DNA from: Moritella sp. 5
GTDB lineage: Bacteria > Pseudomonadota > Gammaproteobacteria > Enterobacterales > Moritellaceae
Length of the DNA: 64,000 bases
Direction of reading: 5' to 3'
NCBI RefSeq assembly: GCF_018219455.1
Contig: NZ_CP056122.1
Coordinates: 2,852,001 to 2,916,000, forward strand
The position numbers were made by a program, and so were the translations under genes. Position 1 is the first letter of the stretch. Each line of letters begins with the position of its first letter. The notes beneath the pieces were generated by a model. That model did not search any database. It saw nothing but the letters and a program-made list of their open reading frames with translations, and was not told the origin of the DNA. This document shows, piece after piece, positions 28,617 to 37,330 of the stretch.

Positions 28617-29810
28617 TTAACTCGCTGGCAATAACTTCTTCAACAAGCTCTCACATTGTGCTCTGTTCATCAGTTTCGGCACAGGGTATTCACAATACGC
28701 TTCTCTCACTGCACGTTTAGCCAGTTCAGGGATGTCATTAGCTTGAAGATCGGGGAAGTCAGCTTGAATATTCAAGGTTTTATTCAATGCCTTCACACCG
28801 GCAACAAACTTATGCGCCGCTTCAATTTGAGTATCATCGCTCGTCGCAAGTCCTGCAGCAATAGCCAGTTCAGCATAACGACATAATGCACTCTCAAATG
28901 AGAATTCAAGTACATGTGCTAAGATCACTGCATTCGCAAGACCATGAGGAATATGGTAATACCCTCCCATTTGATGCGCAATTGCATGCACATAACCAAT
29001 CGATGCACGGGTAAAGGCAACACCGGCATTAAAGCTCGCAATAGACATTTGGCGTCTTGCTTCTACATCACCGCCATCTGCATATGCTTTCGGTAGGTTT
29101 GCAAAAATACGTTTTACCGCATCATAACCATACGCTTTCGTTTGCTCTGTCGCGTAACAACCAATATAAGATTCAACCGCATGAGTTAATGCATCAATAC
29201 CAGTTTCAGCGGTGATTTTAGGCGGTAGTCCCAGCATCAATAATGGATCGAGTATGGCAACAGCTGGTACCAAGCTTGGGTCAACAATCGTAAATTTTTG
29301 TTTTTTATCCGGGTCTGTTACCACTGCAACAACCGTCGCTTCAGATCCTGTACCCGCCGTCGTTGGTATAGCGATAAATGGCGGTAAAGCTTTACGCACG
29401 CGTAACAACCCAACTAATTTTCTCGCATCGACATTCTTAACCGCCGCGGCAGCAATGCCTTTAGCACAATCCATCGGAGAACCGCCACCTAATGCAATCA
29501 CGCTATCACAGCCGTTTTGTTTATAACGCTTCAAGCCATTAGCAACTAATTGCAATGTTGGATCAGGAGTTACTTCATCAAACAGGACGTAGTCAATACT
29601 TGCAATATCTAGCGCATCCGTTAACTGTTTTGCAATACCAAGTTTAACAAGCATCGCATCGGTGACAATCATAGGTTTAGCGCCGCCGAGTTCTTTTAAT
29701 GCTACTGCTGTTTGTGCAACAGAGCCTTCACCTTCAATAAGTTTAGGTAGCGGGATTGGTATTAACTTATTTACTTGTCCGCGTATTTCGATAATGCTTT
29801 GATGTAGCAT
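28617..29810 (-). CDS. Iron-containing alcohol dehydrogenase
   Basis: Group III, Fe-dependent, NAD(P)-linked dehydrogenase of 397 residues. Cofactor motif GGGSPMDCAKGIAA (about residues 99-112), PTTAGTGSEATVVAV, then the metal-binding Asp/His set in ETGIDALTHAVESYIG, GYVHAIAHQMGGYYHIPHGLANAV. The substrate may be ethanol, 1,2-propanediol, lactaldehyde or butanol; sequence alone does not decide. Single leftward gene, terminated by the shared hairpin. No microcompartment or fermentation genes accompany it. Confidence 0.92.
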   Translation of the reverse strand: MLHQSIIEIRGQVNKLIPIPLPKLIEGEGSVAQTAVALKELGGAKPMIVTDAMLVKLGIAKQLTDALDIASIDYVLFDEVTPDPTLQLVANGLKRYKQNGCDSVIALGGGSPMDCAKGIAAAAVKNVDARKLVGLLRVRKALPPFIAIPTTAGTGSEATVVAVVTDPDKKQKFTIVDPSLVPAVAILDPLLMLGLPPKITAETGIDALTHAVESYIGCYATEQTKAYGYDAVKRIFANLPKAYADGGDVEARRQMSIASFNAGVAFTRASIGYVHAIAHQMGGYYHIPHGLANAVILAHVLEFSFESALCRYAELAIAAGLATSDDTQIEAAHKFVAGVKALNKTLNIQADFPDLQANDIPELAKRAVREAYCEYPVPKLMNRAQCESLLKKLLPAS

Positions 29811-30019
29811 AAGTCTCCATTTAATTTTTTATTTACATACATAAAACAAGTATTACTTATTACCCGAGCCTAACCCTGTTAGTCTCAAATAACCCGATTA
29901 AGAACTTGTTTCGCTTTCGAAAGCGTTATTATCGAGTTTACATCACTTTGTTAAAATTAAAGTACTAATTTAGTTTTGACTTTATTATTAGCTGTTTTTA
30001 CTCACTTACAGGTTAAGGG

Positions 30020-31498
30020 TTAACATTTATTTTCATCTAACAACAAGTTACAACCTTTGCTATCACATTCTTCGCTGTACATACCAAACTGCGAACATTC
30101 AGAAGACAACGCATTGACCGTGGATATTGTCGCAACCTCTGCTAACTTGTCTGCCAGTTCACTATCACGATGCGTCTTACATTCTTTTTGCTTGATTAAC
30201 TTAAATGCCAGCATGATAGAAGCAATACCAAAGAAAACAGACCCTAGCGCCTGACCAATTAATATGCCTTTAACGCCCGCGATTTCGGCACCAACAAGGA
30301 CAAATGGGATCGTGCCCAGTGTCGCTTTACCCATATTAAACCAAGTCGAATATTTAGGTTTACCCAAGTTATTAAAACTTGCATTAGCAATAAACATCAT
30401 GCCATTAAAAACAAACGTTAGCGCTAATAAACGGCAAAACAAAGTAACCACTTCAACCGCATCACCGGTCAGATTAAAACCGCTGATCAAGTAATCTTCG
30501 AGCAAATAAAGAATTAAAGAAACAACAACCACATAACCGGCGCAAAACCATAACGCATCCTTTAGACTTTTACGTACACGTGGGATTAATTTAGCACCAT
30601 AGTTTTGTCCTAAAATCGGGCCAATAGCCCCAGATAACGCGAAGATCATCCCAAATGCAACCGGTAGAATACGGTTAATGGTGGCATAACCAGCCATAAA
30701 GCTATCACCAAATTCCGCAATACTACGCGTGACAAACGCATTGCCGATTGGCGTTGCAATATTCGTTAGCATTGCTGGTAGCGCGATCGCCATAATAAAG
30801 GGCAATTGTGCTTTAAAACGGTTGATATGCCAACGGCCTAATAGCTTGTGCTTTGAATAAACCCCATAAAATGACAATACAAATACAGCGCAGCGGGACA
30901 ACACACTCGCGATAGCCGCACCTTCAATCCCCATGCCTAACGTAAAAATGAAAATAGGATCTAATATCGCATTCACTAAGCCACCGCCAATCGTTGATAG
31001 CATAGATAGTTTACCATCACCGACTGCACGTAAACTCGCACCGAGTGACATAGCGATAGACATTAGCGGCATCGACGGGACTAAAATTTGTAAATACACG
31101 GTACCTAAACGTAACGTCTCGCCTTTTGCACCTAACAAGCTCAACAGCGTTTCAATATTAAACCAGGTCAATAACATGATGATCAGTGACACAAAAATAG
31201 TCACGATGCTGATATTCGTTACATAAGACTCTGCACTCTCACGTTTGCCCTGCCCTAACGCTTTAGAAACCAATGCGCCCATCGCAATAGACAAACCAAT
31301 TGAAATTGAGGTGGTAAAAAAGGCCACCGTACCCGCATAACCAACAGCCGCAGCTAAGTGTTTCTCACCAAGTAAACTGAGATAAAAAAGATCGAGTAAA
31401 TCGACGAGGAAAAGACAAGTTAAACCAATAGCACCCGTAGAGCTCATATAAATGATATGAGACAGCGTAGAGCCTTGCGTAAATTTAGCGGTGGTCAT
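30020..31498 (-). CDS. MATE-family multidrug/sodium antiporter with Cys-rich tail
   Basis: 492 residues with about 12 hydrophobic spans; two homologous halves, each beginning with the MATE pattern (SSTGAIGLTCLFLVDLLDLFYLSLLGE and the second half ALPAMLTNIATPIGNAFVTRSIAEFG). It should export organic cations or drugs using Na+ or H+. The last 55 residues form a soluble tail with five Cys in about 25 residues (SECSQFGMYSEECDSKGC and the final ENKC), not usual for MATE proteins. It stands between the dehydrogenase and the ToxR-type regulator, all leftward; the gap to the regulator is 81 bases. Confidence 0.9.
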   Translation of the reverse strand: MTTAKFTQGSTLSHIIYMSSTGAIGLTCLFLVDLLDLFYLSLLGEKHLAAAVGYAGTVAFFTTSISIGLSIAMGALVSKALGQGKRESAESYVTNISIVTIFVSLIIMLLTWFNIETLLSLLGAKGETLRLGTVYLQILVPSMPLMSIAMSLGASLRAVGDGKLSMLSTIGGGLVNAILDPIFIFTLGMGIEGAAIASVLSRCAVFVLSFYGVYSKHKLLGRWHINRFKAQLPFIMAIALPAMLTNIATPIGNAFVTRSIAEFGDSFMAGYATINRILPVAFGMIFALSGAIGPILGQNYGAKLIPRVRKSLKDALWFCAGYVVVVSLILYLLEDYLISGFNLTGDAVEVVTLFCRLLALTFVFNGMMFIANASFNNLGKPKYSTWFNMGKATLGTIPFVLVGAEIAGVKGILIGQALGSVFFGIASIMLAFKLIKQKECKTHRDSELADKLAEVATISTVNALSSECSQFGMYSEECDSKGCNLLLDENKC

Positions 31499-31579
31499 AA
31501 GAGATCTGAATAATCAATGAAGGAATATAGTTACTATTAGTAACACTGTGGTTTAGATATCGCAATGCAGAAAGTAAAG

Positions 31580-32788
31580 CTAATATAATGGGGTTTCTTC
31601 AAACAACCACATCTTATTAGCAGAAGTTGATACCCATAGGGATTGATCCCCCCATTCTTCAACTTTCCAAATGACACGTTTTTCTGTGCTTTTTTTACTA
31701 AATTTGTCTTTCATAATACGATTAAAAGGGATGATATCTACCGTTCTATTTTGCATAGTTAACGCGGCGGTACCGACGTTGTTATCAAAACTAAGCGTAA
31801 AATCACCGCTACGGCTAATAAAAGTATTTTTTGTATCTGATTTATTTGAATATAATATGGAGCCTTTATACTCCCCTTCATATGTTTTATCTTTAATCTT
31901 GAATTCTTTAAATCCGCTTTTGACCTGATTGTTAAAATCGAAAATAAAGCGCACTTTATCCGTTATCGTGAGTTGTTCATCTACAAACATATAGTTACTC
32001 GAGCTCATCATCACCCCTGTAAATAGCGGGAGCCCACCTTTAATTTGTTGCTGTAATGAGAACCACTCTTTCACTTTATTAGCCGCAATATTCTCTTTAT
32101 AGGCGTGTAATTCTAATACTTTGCTTACAGTAGTGTCACATATAATGGCATTATTACTTAATGGGCAAGCTAGAATATAAGTTTTATTATTGGTTATAAA
32201 AGAAAATACCTTACTTATAGTTGGTATTTTATCAGAGAACATTTCAATCATAGCTTTTCTATCTTTGTTTATATTCTCATTTGAGATAAATGTAAGGTAG
32301 TTGCCATTATGTATATAGTTTGTTTGAGGAGACAAGAAACCCAATTCTTCATTATTACTTTCACTGTGTAGAAACTGATCATAAAGTATGTAGGGAAATA
32401 GTAAACAAATGAAAAATAACAGTATATTTTTAGCGTTGATCTTATAGGTAGAGTGCGCTTGTAAAGACAATGCATTTTCCGATAATAGCTCCGCATTTTT
32501 AACGGTATAGCCCTGATTGAATACAGTCGCAATAACATCATTCGCGCCACATAATGATAATTTTTTTCTTAGCGAATAAATAGCTTGTGTTAAAGATTGA
32601 TCGGTTACTTCCAGTCCTGGCCAGCCTATTACTTTCAGATCTTCTTTAGAAACAACAGACCCCCTTTTGATACATAACAAGTCTATGATTTCTTTTTCTG
32701 ATGAATTTAATTTCTGTGTCCTTACTGGACTTTTAAGCTTCGCTTTTATTTTACAAAAAATGACATTGTTTGAAATTTGGTATGTCAT
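31580..32788 (-). CDS. ToxR/CadC-type membrane-bound transcriptional regulator
   Basis: 402 residues. Residues about 10-97 are an OmpR/PhoB-type winged helix (LNSSEKEIIDLLCIKRGSVVSKEDL, then TDQSLTQAIYSLRKKL and FNQGYTVKN). A single membrane segment follows at about 121-139, and the remaining 260 residues are periplasmic with no family I recognise. This is the ToxR/CadC/TcpP plan: DNA binding inside, sensing outside. It is divergent from the toxin-like gene at 33312 across 523 bases, which is the best guess for its target. It might also control the MATE gene downstream. Confidence 0.88.
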   Translation of the reverse strand: MTYQISNNVIFCKIKAKLKSPVRTQKLNSSEKEIIDLLCIKRGSVVSKEDLKVIGWPGLEVTDQSLTQAIYSLRKKLSLCGANDVIATVFNQGYTVKNAELLSENALSLQAHSTYKINAKNILLFFICLLFPYILYDQFLHSESNNEELGFLSPQTNYIHNGNYLTFISNENINKDRKAMIEMFSDKIPTISKVFSFITNNKTYILACPLSNNAIICDTTVSKVLELHAYKENIAANKVKEWFSLQQQIKGGLPLFTGVMMSSSNYMFVDEQLTITDKVRFIFDFNNQVKSGFKEFKIKDKTYEGEYKGSILYSNKSDTKNTFISRSGDFTLSFDNNVGTAALTMQNRTVDIIPFNRIMKDKFSKKSTEKRVIWKVEEWGDQSLWVSTSANKMWLFEETPLY

Positions 32789-33311
32789 GAAAGGAACCTT
32801 CTATCAGGATAATGAATTAACATCATAATAATTAACATCTTATATGCCAATTAGCATATATAACCTGAAAAGCTAAATATTGCTATATATTTCTTATTGA
32901 GTACTTAATAAAGATGAATGTTCTTATTGAATGTTTAATAGGGGTGAATGTTCTAATGTAAATAATCAACATTTGAATAGTGTCTACAATTGGAGATATT
33001 TTGTGATCTACAATGCCAAAGATAATTTTATATTTCCTTCCCCCTGCTTGTATATTAAGAATGCGATTAACTGTGTTAATTAGTAATAACATTGCGTTTT
33101 ATACATATTTAAAATGAAAATAAAACACTTATAAATCAATGGTTTTATACTCATAAATAACCATAAATATAATTGGAAATTTTGATACATATAAAATTTC
33201 GATCTGTGTTCCAAAAATAATCATATCGCTCTGGCATATTCCTATCGCGGAAAGGATTAATATTTCTTAAACCGTAAAAATAAAATGATATTTATCTAGA
33301 GGAACAGACAA
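32789..33311. promoter_or_regulatory. Control region between ToxR-type regulator and toxin-like operon
   Basis: A 523-base AT-rich gap without a supported gene. It holds a pair of 30-base direct repeats (listed separately) and a gaggaa ribosome-binding site right before the toxin-like ATG. The layout, regulator and structural gene back to back with repeats between, is what a ToxR-type switch would need. Confidence 0.5.
32891..32958. repeat. Tandem 30-bp direct repeats, two and a partial third copy
   Basis: Unit 1 (32891-32920) begins TTCTTATTGAGTACTTAATA and unit 2 (32921-32950) begins TTCTTATTGAATGTTTAATA; both end GTGAATG or GATGAATG. A third start, TTCTAATG, follows at 32951. The 30-base period is close to three helical turns, so the copies present the same DNA face. 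Confidence 0.7.
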
Positions 33312-34532
33312 ATGAAAGTGAAAACAACTAATAAACGACTACGTGGCTTCAAAATTAGCTTACTTGCTTTATCTGTCGTAGGCTCAACATTATTGCATGC
33401 ACAAACCATCACTGAAATTCCACCTCTGGATTATGATACGATCCAAGGTGATTTTGAAGGTGACTCATTATTCCTTGATACAGGCTCAGATACATCCTTA
33501 CTTTCAACTACGGAGTGGTATCAAATTCAAGCCTATGCAACGGCGGCCATCGCATTACCAAAAACAGAAGCGTCTTTACGCACATTAACAAAGTTCCCTA
33601 CTAATGATAGCTTCACCTATGAATATCAGAGTTTATTAACTGAATTTATCAACATTAATCAGTCAGGTCATGATTGGAATTCAACCATTTATCCAGGTAT
33701 TGTTGATTTAGCGTTACAACTTGCAAACTACGGCGATATACACCCACAACTTATCCAGCCCTTGATGGATCAACTTAGCCAGCTACAACAAAACGCCTTC
33801 GCGTATAACCTTCCCGCTGCAGCGACAAATCGCGATGCAGCACTCTCATTTTTAAATGTATTAAAGAACTTTACCCATATACAGCAGCAAGCAACAACGA
33901 AAGCCGTTGAGAATTTAAAGCAGTTTGCAGCCGATGTTGAAGCACAAAAAGCACAACTTGATGTTATTGAAGGCGATTTTTCAACATTATTAAGCAGCGC
34001 TACTATTAGTACGTTAAGAGAGAACATCCGTCTGCTAAACGATGAAATAGCAGGTTACAGGAGCGATCTAAGTGAAGCGAAACGTAATATTGGCCTCTGC
34101 GCAATAGGAGGTCCGCTTGTTTTAACTATTTGTGGCAGTATTGAAGGCGCTAGAAAAGTCAGGTTAGATAATTTGATTGAAGATGTAAACAATCAAATAA
34201 ATGCGGCAAATGCAAGTTTAGAACATGCGGTTAACCTTGCAGCGTCTTACGAACTAGCTCATTCAAACATCAATGATATGCTGACACATATTGAAAATGC
34301 ATTACCTCAGCTTAAAAAAGTGCAACTGCATTGGCAAGGTCTAGAAAGTGATTTCGACTCGCTCACCACATCACTAAATTCATTAGACAGTGAAGAAGCC
34401 TTACGTAATGCTAACTTAGTGGTCGCTGGTATTGTAAGTAGTCCACTGGCTGGCACCGTAGGGCCTAAATGGCTCGAAATAAGCAACAAAGCAAGACAAT
34501 TTGCGCAGAACGCTTATGTGATCATGGAATAG
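33312..34532 (+). CDS. Secreted alpha-helical pore-forming toxin-like protein (component 1)
   Basis: 406 residues with a signal peptide (about 1-30, cut after LHA). The mature part is nearly all helix: a helical bundle (about 60-185), a long coiled coil (190-258), a short hydrophobic hairpin (about 260-277, LCAIGGPLVLTICG, bounded by two Cys), and a second long coiled coil (280-365). This coil-tongue-coil plan is that of the ClyA/HBL/XaxA-YaxA/MakA family of alpha-pore-forming toxins, where the tongue enters the membrane. The assignment rests on architecture and a loose match around ALPQLKKVQLHWQGL. It heads a probable operon with the 789-residue gene. It could instead be a non-toxic structural relative. 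Confidence 0.6.
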   Translation: MKVKTTNKRLRGFKISLLALSVVGSTLLHAQTITEIPPLDYDTIQGDFEGDSLFLDTGSDTSLLSTTEWYQIQAYATAAIALPKTEASLRTLTKFPTNDSFTYEYQSLLTEFININQSGHDWNSTIYPGIVDLALQLANYGDIHPQLIQPLMDQLSQLQQNAFAYNLPAAATNRDAALSFLNVLKNFTHIQQQATTKAVENLKQFAADVEAQKAQLDVIEGDFSTLLSSATISTLRENIRLLNDEIAGYRSDLSEAKRNIGLCAIGGPLVLTICGSIEGARKVRLDNLIEDVNNQINAANASLEHAVNLAASYELAHSNINDMLTHIENALPQLKKVQLHWQGLESDFDSLTTSLNSLDSEEALRNANLVVAGIVSSPLAGTVGPKWLEISNKARQFAQNAYVIME

Positions 34533-34558
34533 AAGTATTTATTAATATTTGTCTGGCT

Positions 34559-34594
34559 CTATTTATCTAACGCTATGCGGGGTTAGATAAATAG
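34559..34594 (+). terminator. Perfect 13-bp hairpin between the two toxin-like genes
   Basis: CTATTTATCTAAC (34559-34571) pairs exactly with GTTAGATAAATAG (34582-34594), loop gctatgcggg. No T-run follows on either strand, so it may be an attenuator, an RNA-processing or stabilising element that sets the ratio of the two products rather than a full terminator. Confidence 0.45.
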
Positions 34595-34657
34595 CGGTAA
34601 CGACCTATATCGACTCAATCAATATTATTCATATTTCGATGATCATAAGGACATAAG

Positions 34658-37027
34658 ATGAAAGTTTTAAACACTTTTATTATGACACTCAGTTTATTAT
34701 TTAGCTTTGCCGTTAACGCCACTGACTGGGTTGATTATTATAAGCTTGCACAACCTAAAAATTTACCTGATAGCGTCACTGAAAAAACGATTACCAATGA
34801 TGGGCAGACTTATTTAGCCTCGGGAATGTTGTTAGATTTAAGTACTATTTTAAATGATTATTCATTAACGACTAGTACTAATAAACCGAATGTAATCGTA
34901 ATTGTTGCAGATACACTGGTTGTTACTGAAAGTGTTATCACAAACTTAACGAATCAGAGATTATTTATATTTGCGAGAAACATTACCGGCGATAAAGCCG
35001 TCACATTGAATATAGATGCAAGAACGCCAAACTCAGTCAGCTTGGGAATATTTGTAAAAAACATTAATGATAATATAAACGTGATCACCCTACTCCCGTC
35101 TGGTTATGAGTTTGATATTGTGGAACCAGTAACGGATGGTTTTGGTGAAATTTATACTATCTCAGAAACAGTATATAACAAGACCGTAATAAAGAATGAA
35201 ATAGACAGCTTGATCGCAATTGATCTTAGCCCATACTTAGCTGTTTTTAATCATTCTTTTGACATGGCAGCATCTATTTTTGATAACGCACCAGAACTTA
35301 GCGTTGCAATGCTTGACTGGGTTGAAAGCGTATTAAGGTTCACGCCGGTTACAATTGCTAACAACGTAGAATTAAAGTCACTCTATTTACAAGTATCAAA
35401 CTTAAAGCAATTCATTCAACTCTCTTACAATAATCCTAATTATGTGCCGAGCTTAAACCATGATATGTATGAATATACCTATGCGAGTTATTTAGCTGCA
35501 ATGGGCGCTTATGAAGACAAATATCAGAACTATATTGATCGAAATATCGTGCTTGCAGATCGTAAGCAGTTTGCCCAGCTCATGCTTGAAGATTTGCAAA
35601 GCGTCAATAATGCTGAATTTGCGATTATTGAAAGGTCCGTTAACCAAGTCAATCAGTTAAGACAGTCGCTTATTAAGCAAACGACTAACTATCAAGGCCA
35701 AGATACCAATATACTTAAAGCTCAAATTGCGTTTAGACAAGGTTTAGAGATTTTTGAAGACCGTGCAACCATACAAACCGTATTTGATGTAGTCAGTGCA
35801 ATAGCCAATGCCGGTACCGCGATTGCAGGTTCTGCTGGCGGTGATCCGAGTGGTTTAATTAAATTTATAGCGACTCTACCTGACTTAGGCACAAAAATAA
35901 TCCTGTTAAAGAAACAATTAGATTATATTGCGAAAAAACAGCGTGAGATTCAAGAATCACTCGCTGCTGTCGACTCTTTCTCTAACGATGTTAAATACGA
36001 CGTAGTAGTCGATGATATCGCGAAATTCTATAATTCGATCCAGCATACAGTACCAACACTGGAAGCATCGAATCTAGTGTGGGATGAATTCCTCATTGAT
36101 GCTCGTGCTAACTTTGCGCCAGTGATTAGTGCGGGAGTTCCAGGAGCTACGCCATATCTTGCAGAGCTAGAAAGGCTTGCAGCGCAAGCAAAAGCGATTT
36201 CAGCAACAGAAATCAATTTGGCTCAAGAGTTATCAAGACAGATTGATTTAAGAATTGCGAGCCAAGTTAATGCGGCGAATATCAACCGGGTATCAGCGCT
36301 TATTCAGTCAATTGATAACGATGCCAGTGCAGTTAACACGTTAGAAGACGCATTTTTCAGAACCTTGAGTAACCTTAAACGCCCTATGTTTATCGCCCTT
36401 GCCAATTACCAGTCTGCGTTTGCTTACTGGTCTTTAGAAGAGAGTGTTGTCACGCCGTCGTTAAACAAATCATTTGCTGCTTATACGCGAGATCTTGCAT
36501 TTATGCGTGAGCAGGAAGCGGCAAGTTTGGATCGATTTTACCCTCGTCCACAAGACTTCTCGTCGATTAGTCATAACATTAGTGACATAGATAAGTTAGC
36601 CGAATTTAAAAATACCGGTATTTTACATTTCACCTTACCCTTAAATAGCACCATATTTGCAGATTTCGACAGAGTAAGAATAGATGAAGCCAGTGTATTG
36701 ATAGAGGGAACTGAATTACCGACAGGTTTGTATAATATTGACCTGCTATCGAGTGGTACTTATCAAGATAGAAGGCATCAAGATAATTACACTTTTACAG
36801 CCATCCCATTGTTTAGAAGAATCATTTACAATTTGGTCAATAGTCAAACACAAGAAGTGAATATTCTGACAAGTGGCGCTATCGCATCTGATTATGCGTT
36901 AAACTATTTTATGCCAACTCCTTTTACAACTTGGACCATAAAATTAAATAACGTGGAAAATATCGACCTGAGTACAATAAATAATATTAAAATTAGCTTT
37001 TCTGGAAATGGAATTCCAACTTTCTAG
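34658..37027 (+). CDS. Large secreted partner protein with helical core and beta domains (toxin component 2?)
   Basis: 789 residues, signal peptide about 1-21 (VNA). Residues about 45-160 look beta-rich and repetitive (VIVIVADTLVVTESVITNLTN, LFIFARNITG), as in a small beta-helix. Residues about 190-640 are helical with coiled coils and one hydrophobic stretch (about 374-392, VFDVVSAIANAGTAIAGSAG) followed by a charged coil (KKQLDYIAKKQREIQESL), resembling a membrane-inserting tongue. Residues about 668-789 look like a beta-sandwich (GILHFTLPLN, FDRVRIDEASVLIEG, PTPFTTWTIKL) that I recall from insecticidal or Tc-type toxin proteins; not verified. It follows component 1 by 125 bases with a gg-rich start site (aagga). 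Function inferred only from architecture and pairing. Confidence 0.5.
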   Translation: MKVLNTFIMTLSLLFSFAVNATDWVDYYKLAQPKNLPDSVTEKTITNDGQTYLASGMLLDLSTILNDYSLTTSTNKPNVIVIVADTLVVTESVITNLTNQRLFIFARNITGDKAVTLNIDARTPNSVSLGIFVKNINDNINVITLLPSGYEFDIVEPVTDGFGEIYTISETVYNKTVIKNEIDSLIAIDLSPYLAVFNHSFDMAASIFDNAPELSVAMLDWVESVLRFTPVTIANNVELKSLYLQVSNLKQFIQLSYNNPNYVPSLNHDMYEYTYASYLAAMGAYEDKYQNYIDRNIVLADRKQFAQLMLEDLQSVNNAEFAIIERSVNQVNQLRQSLIKQTTNYQGQDTNILKAQIAFRQGLEIFEDRATIQTVFDVVSAIANAGTAIAGSAGGDPSGLIKFIATLPDLGTKIILLKKQLDYIAKKQREIQESLAAVDSFSNDVKYDVVVDDIAKFYNSIQHTVPTLEASNLVWDEFLIDARANFAPVISAGVPGATPYLAELERLAAQAKAISATEINLAQELSRQIDLRIASQVNAANINRVSALIQSIDNDASAVNTLEDAFFRTLSNLKRPMFIALANYQSAFAYWSLEESVVTPSLNKSFAAYTRDLAFMREQEAASLDRFYPRPQDFSSISHNISDIDKLAEFKNTGILHFTLPLNSTIFADFDRVRIDEASVLIEGTELPTGLYNIDLLSSGTYQDRRHQDNYTFTAIPLFRRIIYNLVNSQTQEVNILTSGAIASDYALNYFMPTPFTTWTIKLNNVENIDLSTINNIKISFSGNGIPTF

Positions 37028-37070
37028 GTCAACAACTTTGTGTATTACATAGCTAAACCCAGAAAGCAAA

Positions 37071-37102
37071 AAGCCGGTACTTAAATGAATAAGTACCGGC
37101 TT
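37071..37102. terminator. Terminator of tRNA-Ser, also facing the toxin operon end
   Basis: Perfect 13-bp stem AAGCCGGTACTTA / TAAGTACCGGCTT (37071-37083, 37090-37102) with loop aatgaa. On the minus strand it is followed by a T-run, so it fits the leftward tRNA best. It lies 44 bases after the stop of the 789-residue gene and could stop that transcript too. Confidence 0.8.
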
Positions 37103-37112
37103 CTCTAATAGA

Positions 37113-37203
37113 TGGCGGAGGAGGAGAGATTTGAACTCTCGAGGAGCTATTAACCCCTGCTGGTTTTCAAGACCAGTGCATTCGGCCACTCTGCCACCCC
37201 TCC
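37113..37203 (-). tRNA. tRNA-Ser (anticodon UGA)
   Basis: 91 bases including an encoded CCA. Acceptor arm GGAGGGG pairs with CTCCTCC (one G-U), discriminator G. The anticodon stem CTGGT/ACCAG encloses the loop CTTGAAA, giving anticodon TGA. A long variable arm, typical of class II tRNA-Ser, follows, and the T arm is GAGAG-TTCAAAT-CTCTC. All arms fold. The tRNA sits in the middle of the accessory block, and serine tRNA genes are common integration targets, but I found no direct repeat of its 3' end within the window. Confidence 0.96.
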
Positions 37204-37330
37204 GCAGCAGTGAGGGATAATATAGAAATAGAGATTGGTTGTAAATACAAATATTGCATTAAACAACAGCCCCGCTCACCTTAGCAACAACTGGTTTATA
37301 AAGCACACCAAACAAGGCGTGATAATAGCG

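Noticed and set aside
32883-33092. 69-residue leftward frame between the regulator and the toxin-like gene
   Set aside because: Its lower part is a translation of the direct repeats (repeated FTPIKHSIRTFIFIKYSIR), it has no ribosome-binding site, and the composition is that of AT-rich control DNA.
33312-34532. Component 1 as a coiled-coil outer-membrane efflux or adhesin protein
   Set aside because: It lacks beta-barrel strands, a membrane anchor, and repeat patterns of TolC-like or trimeric adhesin proteins; a single short hydrophobic hairpin between coils fits an alpha-pore-forming toxin better.
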